Both the position numbers and the translations under genes were made by a program. From NCBI GenBank assembly GCA_013399305.1, contig VXAI01000046.1:4154731-4218730 (forward strand): 64,000 nt of DNA, read 5' to 3'. Origin of the DNA: Rostratula benghalensis. Taxonomy: Eukaryota > Chordata > Aves > Charadriiformes > Rostratulidae. Below, piece by piece: positions 1 through 14,000 of the stretch (position 1 is the first letter of the stretch; the number at the start of each line of letters is the position of its first letter). A model generated the notes under the pieces. The model did not search any database, had not been told where the DNA came from, and saw only the letters and a list, made by a program, of their open reading frames with translations.

Positions 1-1899
1 TCTTTGTCTTCCTATAGGAAGCCACACTGTGGGACAGCACTGACAGCAGATCCAGCATCTGGAATTGCTCATTGCATGTGATCCTAGAGCATTATTTTTG
101 GGTTTTACCTGTTTTTCTTGTGCCTTGGGGTTGCTGACTATCATCTGACAACAAGTGCCTGTCTAAATTAATCATATTACGAATATCAATGTTAATTGAT
201 TTGTTTGAGAGTTTGTTAGGGAGAATCTGATATTCTGGTGTTGAAAGTAGTATTCAGTTATGGTGAAACAATAGCTAGTAAGAGCAGAGGGGGCAGCTGG
301 AGATCTAGCCCAACTTCTTCTGGGGACTAGAGCTAACTTGGGAGCCTTTCTCAGCTGAGCTCCACAAGTCTGTGAGGATGACAATTCCACCACCACTCTT
401 GATCCTGTCCATGCTACCTTCCCTGTGAACTTTTTCCTTCCATCCTGTCACAGTGTTCCTTGCTGCACTTTGACTTTTTTTTTTTTTTTTTGTCCTTTCA
501 CTGTGTGCTTCTCAAAGTCAGGTCTCACCTTCTCAGCAGTTCCCATTAGCTGTGGGTGATTACAGTTAGCTCACTTAGCTTTCTCTTCTCAGGGTGTCAG
601 ACCCAAGTCTCCCAACTGCTTCTGTGCAGCAGCACCATAATCATCTTAGAAGGCCCTTCACTGGAGATACCATTTCATATCTCGATCCCCTGTATCCTGG
701 GAGGCCCAGAACTACCCACAGAATTGGAGATGTGAGCTTGCTGGTGCCTAATGGAGAGAAGGAGTTGCTTCTCCATAGCTGCTGGCTGCTAGGCAGCCCA
801 TTGGACAGTCAGATTTATCATGCTAAGGATGCTCTGCCTGTCCAAGAAAAAGCAAAACAGTTTTATTCTGGTTACTTAGCTTTTAAATAAAGTGAATGGT
901 GACAGTACAGCTCATGATACATCTTTTGAATGGCAGAGAAAGACACAAAATGAGAACAGCCAGCAAATCCTGTATTTGTAGGTTATGGACAAGCCTCGGG
1001 ATTGGTTTGAGACCACCAAATCTTAACCAGTTTTGTTCAAGTCTGAAATAAATTGATTCACCCTCTTCTTCCAGATAACTTTCCTTTTTTTTATATTTCT
1101 CAGTGTTCTCAAAGTAGTTTTCCTGCCTGAATGGTGATGAAAATAATGACATTTGTGGAGAAATGTGAATTCATCTTGATGGTTTTGTTTGCAGTGAATA
1201 GTGACATCTGCTTCTCTTTTCTCCTCACACTTTTACATTCTTGTTTCCAGTTCCCTAAATTTTCTTGTGCCAGAAAGCTGTTAATAGTCAATACCTCAAT
1301 CCAGTTCAGTGACTAACTGAAGTTGTATTTAGTGAAAAGTCATTCTTCTTGATGTAATCTGTTTAATTTTAGGGCACATGGCAGAATAGTTTCTGGTCTC
1401 CATATCAGGTTTGGTTGTTTGTTTTTTTTAAAAAAAGAGAGTATTCTGACACTGGATGCTTTTGGCGTAATGAAATGGTGAAACTTATGGTTAGAAACCC
1501 CGTAATTTTGAATACTCTATTTGTTGTTGCTCTTCACCCACTCTGCTCAGTAGTCCCAGCTCTAGATTCCTTGCATCTCTCTCCTGCCAGCATAGCATAC
1601 CTTCCTAAATGTCACTGGCATAATAACACAGTGTGGTCAAGCCATTGGTATCTTCTGTTCAAATCCCGTATGATAATTAATCTTCTGCAATGTATACATT
1701 ATGCAACTCATAATGTTCCATATTGTGTAATGAAGATCAAACCCAAAGGCAACTGGAAAAGCAGGCTCCTGTAGCCCTCATCTATCTAATCCCTAGCAGA
1801 GTGGAATTAATTAAAAATGTGAGATTGTAATTTTTTTAAAAAACTATGTAAGCTGAAAGTGTTGGCACTAATTAAGTCAGTTCCTTTGCTTTCCCCCAG
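1..1899 (+). other. IREB2: IREB2 intron 2 (3' part)
   Basis: No coding exon is visible here. The stretch ends in a pyrimidine-rich tract and AG at 1898-1899, directly before the first recognisable IREB2 exon. The codons for the first ~36 residues of IRP2 (exons 1 and 2 in human) are not present, so the window opens inside the intron before exon 3. A poly-T run lies near 477-491. Open frames of up to 119 codons occur but resemble nothing. Confidence 0.8.
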
Positions 1900-2065
1900 A
1901 TACTCTGCCTTACTCCATACGAGTGTTGTTTGAATCCAGTATCCGTAACTGTGATGGCTTCTTAGTGAAAGAAACAGATGTTATGAACATCTTAGACTGG
2001 AAAACAAAACAGAATAATGTTGAAGTGCCCTTCTGTCCTGCCAGAGTTGTCCTTCAAGACTTCAC
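1900..2065 (+). CDS. IREB2: IREB2 exon 3
   Basis: Begins with the last two bases of an Asp codon and encodes [20 protein letters not shown] and then [11 protein letters not shown] and VVLQDFT, the start of the aconitase domain. The donor is gtaag at 2066. Confidence 0.95.
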
Positions 2066-5000
2066 GTAAGTGAGTTTGTGTGCACATGCCAAAACCTCTG
2101 AAAAAATCTGCGTAAACTCACCAAGTTCTGTGTAGAGTCCTGAGGCCTGAAAATCAGCAGCACCCAGCCTTTTGATACGGAGGCATCGCTTTTTCTCAGT
2201 AGAAGCCTGTGTGCTGCTGCTGTCTGGTACGTTCCTCGTGACCGCTACAGGCGATGCAAGGGTAGGGTACCCTGGTTTTAGTGCCGGTGGGCAAGTCTGA
2301 AGCTGTTGGCCTGCAAGGAACACTTCAGAGGCCAAGAGCCAGCACATGAATGGAAGTGGTGACATTTTGGCTGTAGCCGTATGGCTGACAGTTCATTGAA
2401 ATATGTAGAATTCTTGCTTGAGATAACTGAAGTTTAAGTAGTGCTTTTACATAGTAACATGTACAAGTACATGTAACCCAATCAAATCCATAAATAATAC
2501 GTACATTTAAAAGAAGTCTGTTAGGATATTAACTTCTTTGTGATTTGGGTATGGCATAGCTACATGGGCAGTCCTTCAGCCATCTGCGAATGTTAAATTT
2601 ACGCCTTTTTGCTGACTTGTTAACTATATATTTATCAAGAAGTGAGATAATTAAAAAGAAGAATTGTGATAATAAAAATGAGCTAACTTCTGCTTAGCAA
2701 GAAGAAGACTTGCTTAGCAAGTCAAGAGGATTTACACAGTACTGTTATATAAACATTGTTGTCTCAGTTTTGTACTTCAGGTACACTTGTCTGTGTAATA
2801 GCAACCAGCAGGGGCTCCAGAAGTGACTGACTCCATGGGAAGAGAAATAATACATGCTGAGATTTCAAATGGGTAGCATGAACATTATTTGCATAGCAAG
2901 GTTCTATCATAAAAAGGTAGTAATACCCAAAGTATCCCAAAATTAGTCGTCTTGTAAAATGACGTCGTACTTGAGAAGCAAGGCAAAACAAAAGAGAAAT
3001 AAATTCTCTACTTTAAGGTGTTTCTATGTTACCTTCAGACATAGTGTTGCTCGTTGTTAATGAGCACCACGTCCATTATCTTCTAAAAATGCTTTAAGTT
3101 ATTTAAAATGTGTAGACTAGAAAGTAGAGGTTTATTATTATATAATATACATCTTATTAGATTATCTCTGAAGGAGAACTTGGATAGATCTAGACTTAAA
3201 TAAAACTAAACTTACAAGAAGCATGTGTATTTTGATGAGTTAATGTTGTTATCCTATTGTTTTTCTGTCTGTTAGTGGAATTCCAGCAATGGTGGATTTT
3301 GCTGCCATGAGGGAAGCTGTGAGAAATGCTGGAGGAGATCCTGCAAAAGTCCATCCTGCCTGCCCGACTGATCTCACCGTTGACCATTCTCTGCAGATTG
3401 ATTTCAGTAAATGGTGAAGTACCTCATTTTTTGATGAACCATACATTTTTGTCTGATACTAAAGCATGGATTCAGTCTGGTCTCGGGACTGTCCTGCCAA
3501 ATTATTTGTTATGTGTGGGTCCCTGAAACTATACTGGATGGAATCTGAGAAAAAGCTGGATAAAAATGCATAAAATGGTACTCCGGGAAGGAGGGGAGGA
3601 ATGGTTGTGAGGGGTTATGGATGAAGCTGACTGACAACCCAAATTCTGGTCAAGAGATTGATGAAATAACTCCATCTGACACAGTTTCCAGAAAATAATA
3701 CATCTTAAGAGAATGAGGCAGGGGGAGTTTGTAATTTTGCTTTGCCCTGTTCTTTCTGTTGATGTTAAACAGAATTTTTTAAAATGCAACTGCCGTGTCA
3801 CAGCTCCAGAAAAACAACTTGCAGTCCTCCTGGCCGTACTGAAAGACTGGTATTTCAGCCCATAGCTCAGTGCTGATATTTTTTTTTTTTTAATGGGCCT
3901 AGATTTTACAGCAGGTTAAAAAAGGCTGCATGTATTTGCAGAGAGAGGAGCGTACTTGCAAGAGTCTGGAAAAGTATTGGGACTGGAGAACCAACAGCAT
4001 GTTTTTTCTTTTGTGGCAGGCTGTTATGTAATGAAAACAGCCTTGAGCTGCCTTTTGCTAGAAACGTAGTACTGCAGAAGAGGAAAAACTCATGTTCTCT
4101 TCAGCATTTGCTGAAGGAAACTCCCAAGTAAATAATGCAGCACCCCCTCTGCCTTCTCGCCTGCCCCTCTGTCATGGAGCTTTTCAAACTCATGCAAAAT
4201 TGTCTAAATTACTCAAGCTCTTTGGGAGTTTTAAAGGTCCTGGGGGGAAAAACCTTGTGGTGAAATGGCCACAGGTGCATGAGTCGTTTCTGTCAGTTGC
4301 AAATGCACACAGCATTTCAGCTCTGAGTGTGAGAAGAGTGAAGAGGAAGAAGCTAGAAATCATGTGTTGCATTGCATACGTGGTGTTTCCATTCTGTGGT
4401 CTGTCCATTCTTGTGTCTGGAGGGACAGCTGATTGGCTTGCAATTAGGCTGGCCTAAAATTATCAGAAAGACCAAGTGTTGGCAAGAGGTCTGAAGATGC
4501 TGCTTTGTAATGATAAATCCGGCTGCTGTAGTTTCGCTTATGGGAAGCCACAGGATCTCGGCAGCTGCTGCCCTGTGATAAGAAACCCTTTGCCACAGGA
4601 TGGTTTGTGCTGCTTTTGTACAGCTTCCACCTCCTGCTGATTGGGGGCTGGTGGACTAAGTTGGGATTTAGACAAGTTATCCTCTGAGGCAGGCAATATC
4701 CTGCAATTCGATAACTAGGTATCTTACAGTGGTACTAAAGCAGAAGCAAGCAGTGGCTTTAATTAAGAATCCATGATTTGGTAAATGCCGAGAGTTTATA
4801 AGTCATTAATTTTTCACAACAACATTTTTTTTGCTCTTGTGTAAAGACTGACTATTGTAGAAATAGAGGGTTGCATGCTATATGGACTTTATTTTTTGAA
4901 AAAAATCTTTCCTGTATTTCTTCTGACTTGAATAGTGTATAAAATGTATCTGAGCCTTTGAAAATCTATATAAAAAGCCTAATTAATTAATAGTTGTGTT

Positions 5001-8000
5001 TCTTTCCTAGAGAAAGCTTTGCCTGTAATCATTCCTCTGTGGGTTTAACAAAATACATACAGCACTGTTTTTAAAAAAAAGAAATGTGCTTAGCAAGTCA
5101 AATGCTTGGATGAGGTTCTACCCACAGGGTCCAAGTTCTAAACCCTGAGTTTAGCCTTTGCAACTGTTTACAAAGGTTTCTGGTCTGTGATGAAGAAATT
5201 GAAGGAGTTGTTTATCTGGTGTTAATCTTTCAGAGAATCCAATTCTTCTCACTTACTTATTGCCACACTCCATTACCCAACTAAGCTTATCCAGGGGTAA
5301 TTTACTTTGCAACAAGGTTGTAGTAAAATAACCACTTTTTCTTTTCAGATGATATTTTGTGGTCTCTTGAAGGGGATTGCAATGAAAAAAAGGGGGGGAG
5401 GGGGGAGGAGGAGAAGCAAAATTCTTAGTATCTAAATTCTTGTTCTATTTAATGTTGCAGTGCAATACAGAATGCTCCCAATCCTGGAGGTGGTGACTCA
5501 CAGAAGCCAGCGGCAAAGCTTTCTCCGCTGAAAGCACAGCCTCGGAAGCTGCCGTGCAGGGGTCAGACGGGCTGCAGGGGGCCCTGTAGCGCCGGAGACT
5601 TGAGTCGCAGCTCAGGACAGTTTTCTGCACAGATTGAGAACACGCCTATCCTCTGTCCTTTCCATCTTCAGCCAGTGCCTGAGTATGAAAGCTTCCCTCT
5701 TTTAATTGTTTGTAACCCTCTGTTAAGCACTGCCTGTGACAGTTCATAGAGATGGGATTTATTTATTCATTTTTTCTGAACATTCTCCTGTGCTCTTCTT
5801 CACATGTGCCATAGACTGGTTTCAGCATCTAGGTCTGAAGTGGTGCACTTGAATTAGTCTACAATACTTCATTACTGTTTTGTTTGTTTTTTTTACAAGA
5901 AGGGCTTTACTGAACGGTGCAGATGGCCAACTGTGTGACTCCTAGCTGTGATTTTTAAATTAAAAGTTGAGACTTCGGTAGTTTTTTTACAAGGACAACA
6001 AAGTGTAGCAGTAATCTACTCTGTTACAAAGTCCATTTCAATGAATAAAGTGTTCTAAACGTAAATCTTAGTTTTTCTGTGAGAACTACTTAGAAGTCTC
6101 TGGCTCCTAAAGAGGAATTAGGAACTAGGCGATGTGTCATCCCCCAGCTTCTATGGAATCTCACAGTCCATCTGTCATTGAGTTGAAATCCAGTGAATAT
6201 CCTGCCTGTGTGTAATGGCCTGGGGGAACCTCATCTATCTGCCATTTCCAGGTTTTCAATTTTATTAACCTATCCTTGTCTATCGTTCCATCTATGACAA
6301 TTACATGTAATCATCCTCCTCTTTCAGCTGCCACCTCTTTTGTGTGGTAGGCTGTTCAGATCCCTATCTCCCTGTGCCGGACAGGTGTAGAATCAAAAAG
6401 CTGATCAAATCTGTATCCCACAGTGGTGTGATATACTCAGTCTTGGTGATTTCATAGGTATGCGAATACTTCTGCTCAGTACAGGTGTTGGAATGCAGAA
6501 TTGGGGATGTTTTCAGCAATATTCTGAATATTCTGGCAGCAAACCAGCAGTGGTATTTATTAAGCTGCAGTGTGAATGATGACTGTCCCTCGGGGCTTTG
6601 CAGAGCAGTGTAGCCACAAACCTTCTTGCATTGCGGAGGAGAAAGAGAAGGGTCATGATGTGAAATACACCTCTAGAAAACTGAGGACTGACTGACTTCC
6701 TGGTACAAGTGTGTTCCCTTCCTTGCCCACTTCTCGAAGCAGAGGTTATTCCTCTTAAATTGTGAATTACTCCTTTATGATGAGTATCAGTATCCTGAAA
6801 AATAACACTCAGTAAGAAAAGATGGTTCACCTTATGAGACTGTATCGATGAGTACAATTCATGGCTTGGGGGCAGAAATACAGATGTGGAGGATAGTTAC
6901 ATTTTCCCTGATGTTCTGCACAGTTTCCAAAGGACTAGTGTTGAAAGCGGAGTGTTTTTTATGCGAATGAGTGAACATCTTGGTTCCTTACTATATCAAA
7001 TCTTGAGATGTGTGACCTACTGATTGATGGGGGAAAGAGGCTTTTGTGTGTTACAGTACATGCTTGGAATAGATCTCCTAAAATTAATATTTTTGAGATC
7101 AAATGCTGTAGGCAAACTGTACCTAGAATAAACGTATTCTCAAGCTCAGCACAGATGAAATTACTTTTCACTGTTTACAGAAAGCTTGCTACAAAGAGGG
7201 AATTATCTTTATTCTAACAAACCACTTCAAACTGTGCTGCAGGCTTAAATGAGTCTTTCGTCAAACAAGTGAAAATAACAACTTGTTCTCCTGTAATTTG
7301 AAATAAATTATGACAGTGCTTGTAAACTTGATATCTTCCTAGGCCCGAGACAGTATTGAAAAATCAAGAGATGGAATTTGGCAGAAATAAAGAGAGGCTT
7401 CAATTTTTTAAGGTATGTCTGTGTACCTGTGGGCTTTGGGTTGTGTTGTGGCTCTTTTAAGAGCATTTGGAAATGTCAGACTCTCAAATCTGGATTTAAT
7501 ATGGGGACACTAAATTGGCTAATAACATGTTTTGTGACTTTGAATCTAAAAATTATTAGGCAGCAGAAGTTCTAAATCTAGGTGTCCCTTAAAGGCGAGT
7601 TACCTTTTTGTAATTCTGGCTTGAAAAAATTCACACTGTTTTGATTTGGTTCTTGTCAGCGTGAAGGTAGTAGACCAAGTAGGTATTTATGAAGCATTAA
7701 TCTTCATAATGCTTTTTGATGAGCTCACTAATATCACAATGAGTTTCTGAATAGAAGGCTCATTTATCCATACTTGTGTTACAAATCTTCCTGAAGATGG
7801 AAGTATTGAACAGAGGCTGGTGTTGAGCCATTGCTGCTCTCGAGCCAGACAGCAGTGCCGTGAACTCATTTTTAATGCAAGTCTTGTGGGGCAAATGCTG
7901 GCTTCTGTGTTGCCAGCCAGGGATTCGCAACACTGGTACGTGATCCCCATCCACATGGTTCAAGAATCCCATGTAATGCTCTAAAAATCCCTTCATATAG

Positions 8001-11000
8001 ATAGATGAGGAGCTTCCTTCCCTGAGAGTTGCAAATTAGCTTTTGCATTATTAAAGAGGGAAACGGCAGAGCTGAATCTTGTTACGAGTTTCCATGAGAG
8101 CTTTTTTGAAATCTGGCATCCCTAGTTTGCATGTAGCAAGACGCTTTCCTGAGTTGCATCTTCAGCCTCATCCAAAAGTGTAAAACCTGAACTAAGTTCT
8201 GCCCTAAATACAAGTGCTTTGGTTTTGCTGTCTAAATAATAGTCTTAGCTGTGCTTGAAATCAGTTGTGGGAAGTGGAAGGTAACATTTATGTGGCCCTG
8301 CTTTTAGCAGGTAGGTTTGAATTATTGATTCAGCCTTCAACAGGAATGGAATGGATGGGTTTGCTGATGCTTAAGAATGTACAGAGTCACTGGGGATCAC
8401 ATTCCTCTCTTTGACAAATAAGCAAAAGCCACCTTTGTAAATACCAAGTACAGGTTTATCACACATCAGTTTTCTCTTTTTCTCATTCTGTAAAAACTAC
8501 AGTGGAGTTCAAAGGTTTTCAAGAATATTTCCATAATCCCACCGGAAACTGGAATGGCACACCAAGTTAACTTGGAATATTTGTCAAGAGTTGTTTTTGA
8601 AGTGAAAGATTTCCTATATCCAGATAGTGTGGTTGGCACAGATTCACACACAACCATGGTAAATGGCTTGGGAATCTTGGGCTGGGGTAAGTATGCTCAG
8701 AACAACTCAATAGCACTTTGAAAGGTTGTACTGAAGCACTGCTGAGAAATACTCTGTTCCCACTGGATGTGTCTATCTCAAGCATAACAAACTCTGCTTT
8801 GTAATCCTCAGAATGCTGTCTGCTAATCTCAATTAATGCTTCTTTGCATTGAGAAACTGCTTTTTGTAATTTAAAGAGAAAATAGCCAAAACCCAATTGA
8901 TATTCAAATAAGCGCTGTTTGTACATGTAGTACAAAATTTGTATGAAGGTTTGGTTTCTCTTGGAGAGTTAATTTTAGACATCAAATACTTTCTAGTTGA
9001 CTGAAGTCTAACTTCAGAAGTAGTCTTACTTGATCTTGTTGTTCGTGGACAAATACGTGACAGAACTTCTGCATTCCTTCCTGTTAAGCCTAAAGGCTAC
9101 AGCAAGAATTTTATTTGCTTTAGGACCTCAAAATATTTAGTGTTGGTTACTTAAAATGATGAAAAGCAACTGAATGTTCTCCTTCCAGGTGTCGGGGGGA
9201 TTGAAACAGAAGCGGTGATGCTGGGGATGCCGGTTACCCTCACTTTGCCTGAGGTGGTTGGGTGTGAGCTGACAGGCACAGCCAGCCCCCTTGCTACATC
9301 CATAGATATTGTTCTAAGCATTACAAAGGTAAGAATCCGATGCCTTTTCAAACAAAGAAAGGTTGTTGCGAGTTTTACCAGTGGTGGTTGAGAACTGAAC
9401 TAAATGCTGGGAGTTTTTTTAGTGTATCTTTTATCATGGCAGTGCAGAAAGATACCAGTAATCTCTAACCATTTTTATTTAATAGTCCTCCAAGTACTGT
9501 CTTTTTACTTTTCCATCTGTAGTGGTTTATTTACAGGTTCTCTTTCAGTAAAAAATAGTTTAGAAAAACCCCAAACGGGTTGAGGTCAGGGGAGAGAAGC
9601 CCTGTTTTCTTTTGTTTTTTACCAGCTGGCACCATGTAGGCTACTCTAGCTCAGAAGCTTATTCTATATACCTTTTTTATTCTGAAATACTCCTGCAAGT
9701 AGCAAGGCCTGCCTTTGTAGAACACAAGGAAGTATGATCTGAATTTCCTGGGTTTTGTCAGGGTGACTTGATCTGCCACTGTTGCAGTAGGTGAAGAGCT
9801 GCTGTCAAAGCATTGGCGAGCTGCAGTTCCTTTGAAAATACATTCTTCTTTCTGGCACGAAGCTTTAAGAAGTGTGTATCCATTCTCCACTAGGTATTCT
9901 GAGGTGCTTAGTTGCAGGTGGAGATGTGTTTTATTTTGTCAACTTTCAGCGTAGATATTTAGAACCCAGCCTGTTAATGGGGCATGAGGTTATTTTGCAA
10001 AGTGGGCCTTCAGGTTTTCAGCTTTTTGTTTTGAATGTTCATGATTCAGTAATTGTGAATTGTTGCAACAAACATTGCTGGCATTGTACCTGTTCACATA
10101 AGAGCTGTGGTGTGTTCTTTTAAACAGCAACTTAAGCAAGCTGATGTGGCTGGAAAATTCGTGGAGTTCTTTGGGAGTGGCGTTTCCCAGCTGTCTGTAG
10201 CAGACCGAACCACAATAGCCAATATGTGTCCTGAATATGGTGCTGTTCTGAGCTTTTTCCCCGTTGATAATGTGACATTGAAGCACTTAAAGCATACAGG
10301 TAAAGATGAAATGAAAACAGTGATTGGTTTTAATAGTGGTTTAGATATGGTATGTGGTAATAAATTTTTTTCTGCTTAAAAGTCCATAGTTCTTAAGTAG
10401 TGATTTTCTGCAGAACTCTGACCCGGATTTGATGTGTGATGTTCTGCTGTACAGTAACAGGCTGCCTATGGGATATGCTTGGCTACAACTCCTTTCCTGT
10501 AGAATCTCATGCACCTGAGTGATACCTGTCACAACCGTGCCACTGTACATGTTTACTGTTGGCTAGTTTTGTGGGAGGCTTAGTAGGTGGCACTGGGGTC
10601 CCAGATATTTACCTGCTTTATTGGCCTGGGTGGTTTTCTGGGGCCTGTTTGTGTCCCGGTGTCTGCTGTATTTCAGTGAGACTGTAGTTCTCGTACGCAC
10701 AGCACTGCCATGTGGAAAGCTCACTTGCCTTTGAGGTTCATATCCAGTCTGGTCCATTTGTCTAAGACCTCAATTAACAACATCGTGTGTGTTATCACTG
10801 TCCAGAGTCCTTGGTTTTGATGGCATAGGTGAACCTTTAAAGGAGAACTATTAAGAAATTTCTTACTTAGATTTTGAAAAGTGTATGGAATACAAATCTT
10901 ACAGATATGGAATGAATCCCTTAACCACCTGTAGCTCCCCTACCAAATCAAAATACAATAAGGTTTGCAGTTTCAGTTATTTCTAGTAATCAAATCACAA

Positions 11001-14000
11001 CACTCTTCTGATTATTTTTTTTTCACAATGATTTTTTTTTTCCTTTGAGGAGCATTATTTCACTGCTGTTTCCAGCTAAGCTACAAGGATGTAAATTCTT
11101 TATCAAACCACTGCCAATAGAGAAAGCCACAGGGTAACAGATATTCACAACTCATTCACATTAGTAAGCCTTTTTGACACTGAAATCTGTCACTTTGAAA
11201 TAAGAGTTACACGTGTTTAATAGTAAACATGTTTTGTCTGATCAGTGCAGAGCAAAGGAAGCATTTGTGAACAGTAGCAAGAAATGCTGTTATCAATGAA
11301 GCACATGATTTTTATTAAACAAATGATGAATCTTAACAGAGGAAAAACTTCCCGAGATTTGGGGGCAGATGTGTAAATGTAATTAGTTGCAACTGCTGGA
11401 GTTGGAACAGCTTATTTAGTCCCTTGATCTAAGAAGGAAAGTTAAGCTAATCTAAATAAATATTTAAGTAGTTTAGTTTGTGTATCATTCCTGAATAGCT
11501 CATGGAGTTTGGGTTATAGAAGTGGTGTCTCTTGGGGGGGGGGGAAAATCACTTTGGATGACGGACTTAAATAGTCTTAATTCCTGAGAACTGTGGGGTT
11601 TGTTTATTTATTTCATGTGACTTTTCTCATGTTTTAAATAACCTTCCTAAGGTTTTGACAAGGCCAAGCTTGAAGTCATGGAAGCGTATCTTAAAGCTGT
11701 GAAGTTATTTAGAAATGATGAGAGTTCTTCCAGAGAACCTGAGTATTCCCAGGTATGCTTGATGTAACCGGTATCTGTTTGACACTCATAAATAACTAAC
11801 TGATACCCTTTGAACAATTTTGGCTCTCACTGTAATTCTCATTGCTTTAACAAAAGTTGTATTTACTAACTCACAATTTTGAGAAGCACCTTATGTTTGC
11901 AATATGTAAAGGGGATGGGGGAAAGGAGGGAAATACCATAATGTTCTCATTGATTAAATTACATCCTGAATACACTGAATTCCTCTTGCTCCCCAGTGAT
12001 CAGATAAGTCTTACGGGTGGTAGAAAGTTAGGGAAAATGTTAAAACACTTTGAATAAGATGAGTACCCTTTTACAGTGGGGAGTTTTGAAAATGGAAGCC
12101 CAGGGTTTTAATGTCTCAGAACATTAAAATTTTAAACAGAGGAGGTCCTGAATGTCTCAAGAGTATATGCAGTTGGGCTGGGATCGATAACGCATGCTTT
12201 TCTTTATTTTTTTTTTTTTTAGGTTGTGCAAATCAGTTTAAGTTCTATAATTCCCTATGTCAGTGGTCCCAAGAGGTCCCAAGACAGAGTTGCTGTTAAT
12301 AACATGAAAAATGACTTCCAAGCCTGCTTAAATGAAAAGGTTTGTACAACTGATGTACTTTTCAAAAGGTGCTTCCTATAGTCTGCTTGAATACATGTTG
12401 TTAGCTATACCTTGCATACCTGCTGAGCCCTCCTTATTCCTGTATAAGTAGCTTATCCGATGACACTCTTTTCCTGCTTGACAAGTATCCTGAGGATGGT
12501 AGCTGGTAAATCATAGGTGTGTTTATCAGGAACAGGAACTTCAAAAAGTCCTTAATTTCACACTTCAGAGTGCTATTACTTGAAGTAATAGATTACATAA
12601 GGTTGGGAAAACATTTTCTTATTTTCAAAAACTGATTGTATCTGAAAGGACATGCATGATGACTTCCAAGATATCTAGCTAATTGGTGCCCTGAATTCTT
12701 ACCTTAGTAAGTGATCTTTGCTTGCAGCTTAACTTGACTTAACATATGAAGTGTTTTTACTCTGAATCTGGTATTTTTGTTTGGGGATATGCGTAGGTAT
12801 CTAAGAACGCAGCTGATGCAGGAATGAATCTTCATTTTTAGTGTTTGTAATTGAAGTTGAAGACAGGCAGCAGTATTAGAAATATACACCTAGACATTCT
12901 GTAAAAGTTATTTCTGTTGGTTTTAGTGTTTCTGGCTTGCAAAGAGGTGTGTATGATACAGGATGAGCAGTTGTGCTGGAGAGAGAAATTGTAACTGATC
13001 ATGGATCACAGAGTGGCTGAGGTTTAAAGGGACCTCTGGAGGGTGGCTGAGTGCTGAAGAGCTGGAGGATGTGAAATGTTAATTAGTCAATTAGTTATAA
13101 TTCTCTTTGAGTTAAAATCTGGGGTGTACTTTTAATTCAGAAACAAGCATTGTATGGAATTAGACATGTACTCATAAGGGATTGTTCTTTCATGTGTAGC
13201 AGGAAATGAGTGTAGAGGCATGAACTGAGGTTGCTTTTGAAATCTGCATAAGGGTTTCTAATGGGACAGCTGTGGATTATTTGAAAATGAGGGTTCACTT
13301 GGTCTTGCTGTAATGTCATGCTTTCTGTCTTCTAATAACTGCTGATGTGTATTTTTGTCCTCTAGTCTGGTGTGAAAGGCTTCCAGATTGCAGTTGAGAA
13401 ACAGAATGACATTGTACCCGTTCAGTATGAAGGAAATGAATACAAGCTATCTCATGGCTGCATTGTCATTGCTGCAGTAATCAGCTGTACAAACAACTGC
13501 AATCCAGCTGTCATGCTTGCTGCAGGTATGTTGTGACCAGGGACCAGGACATAGATCATGTCCTTTACCTTCGCTTCTGGAAGGTCTCTGCAATGACTTG
13601 ATCTAACGGTTTGAAATGGTAAACTTCTAGCCTTAAATCTGGGGTGTGTTCTGGGGGTTAGATAAAAGCTACTTTTCAGTAATAAAAATCTCAAATTTTG
13701 TGTCATAAAGCCGTATTAATGATAGTAATTAAAAAATAATTACACTTGGTAGTACTTCAACAGGTAACCAGTTTTAGGGCTGTCCTCTTCTTCTTTAGGG
13801 CAATTGTCTGTGCTTCAGCCATTCATTCAGGAGTATGTGCTGTATCTTTACAAGCTGTGTACAATTTTCCTGGGACAGCTAATCCTCTCTCAGACCTTGC
13901 TTTCCTCTTTGAGGTCATCTGTGGCCAAGGCAAGCTTCCCTTTGAGGCTGGGTGGCCTGTATCAGGGAGAATAATAAATGGCTTAGCACTGTCAGCTAGA

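Noticed and set aside
594..890. 98-codon open frame in IREB2 intron 2
   Set aside because: No recognisable protein and no in-frame splice link to IREB2 exons; it does not match the missing N-terminal exon of IRP2.
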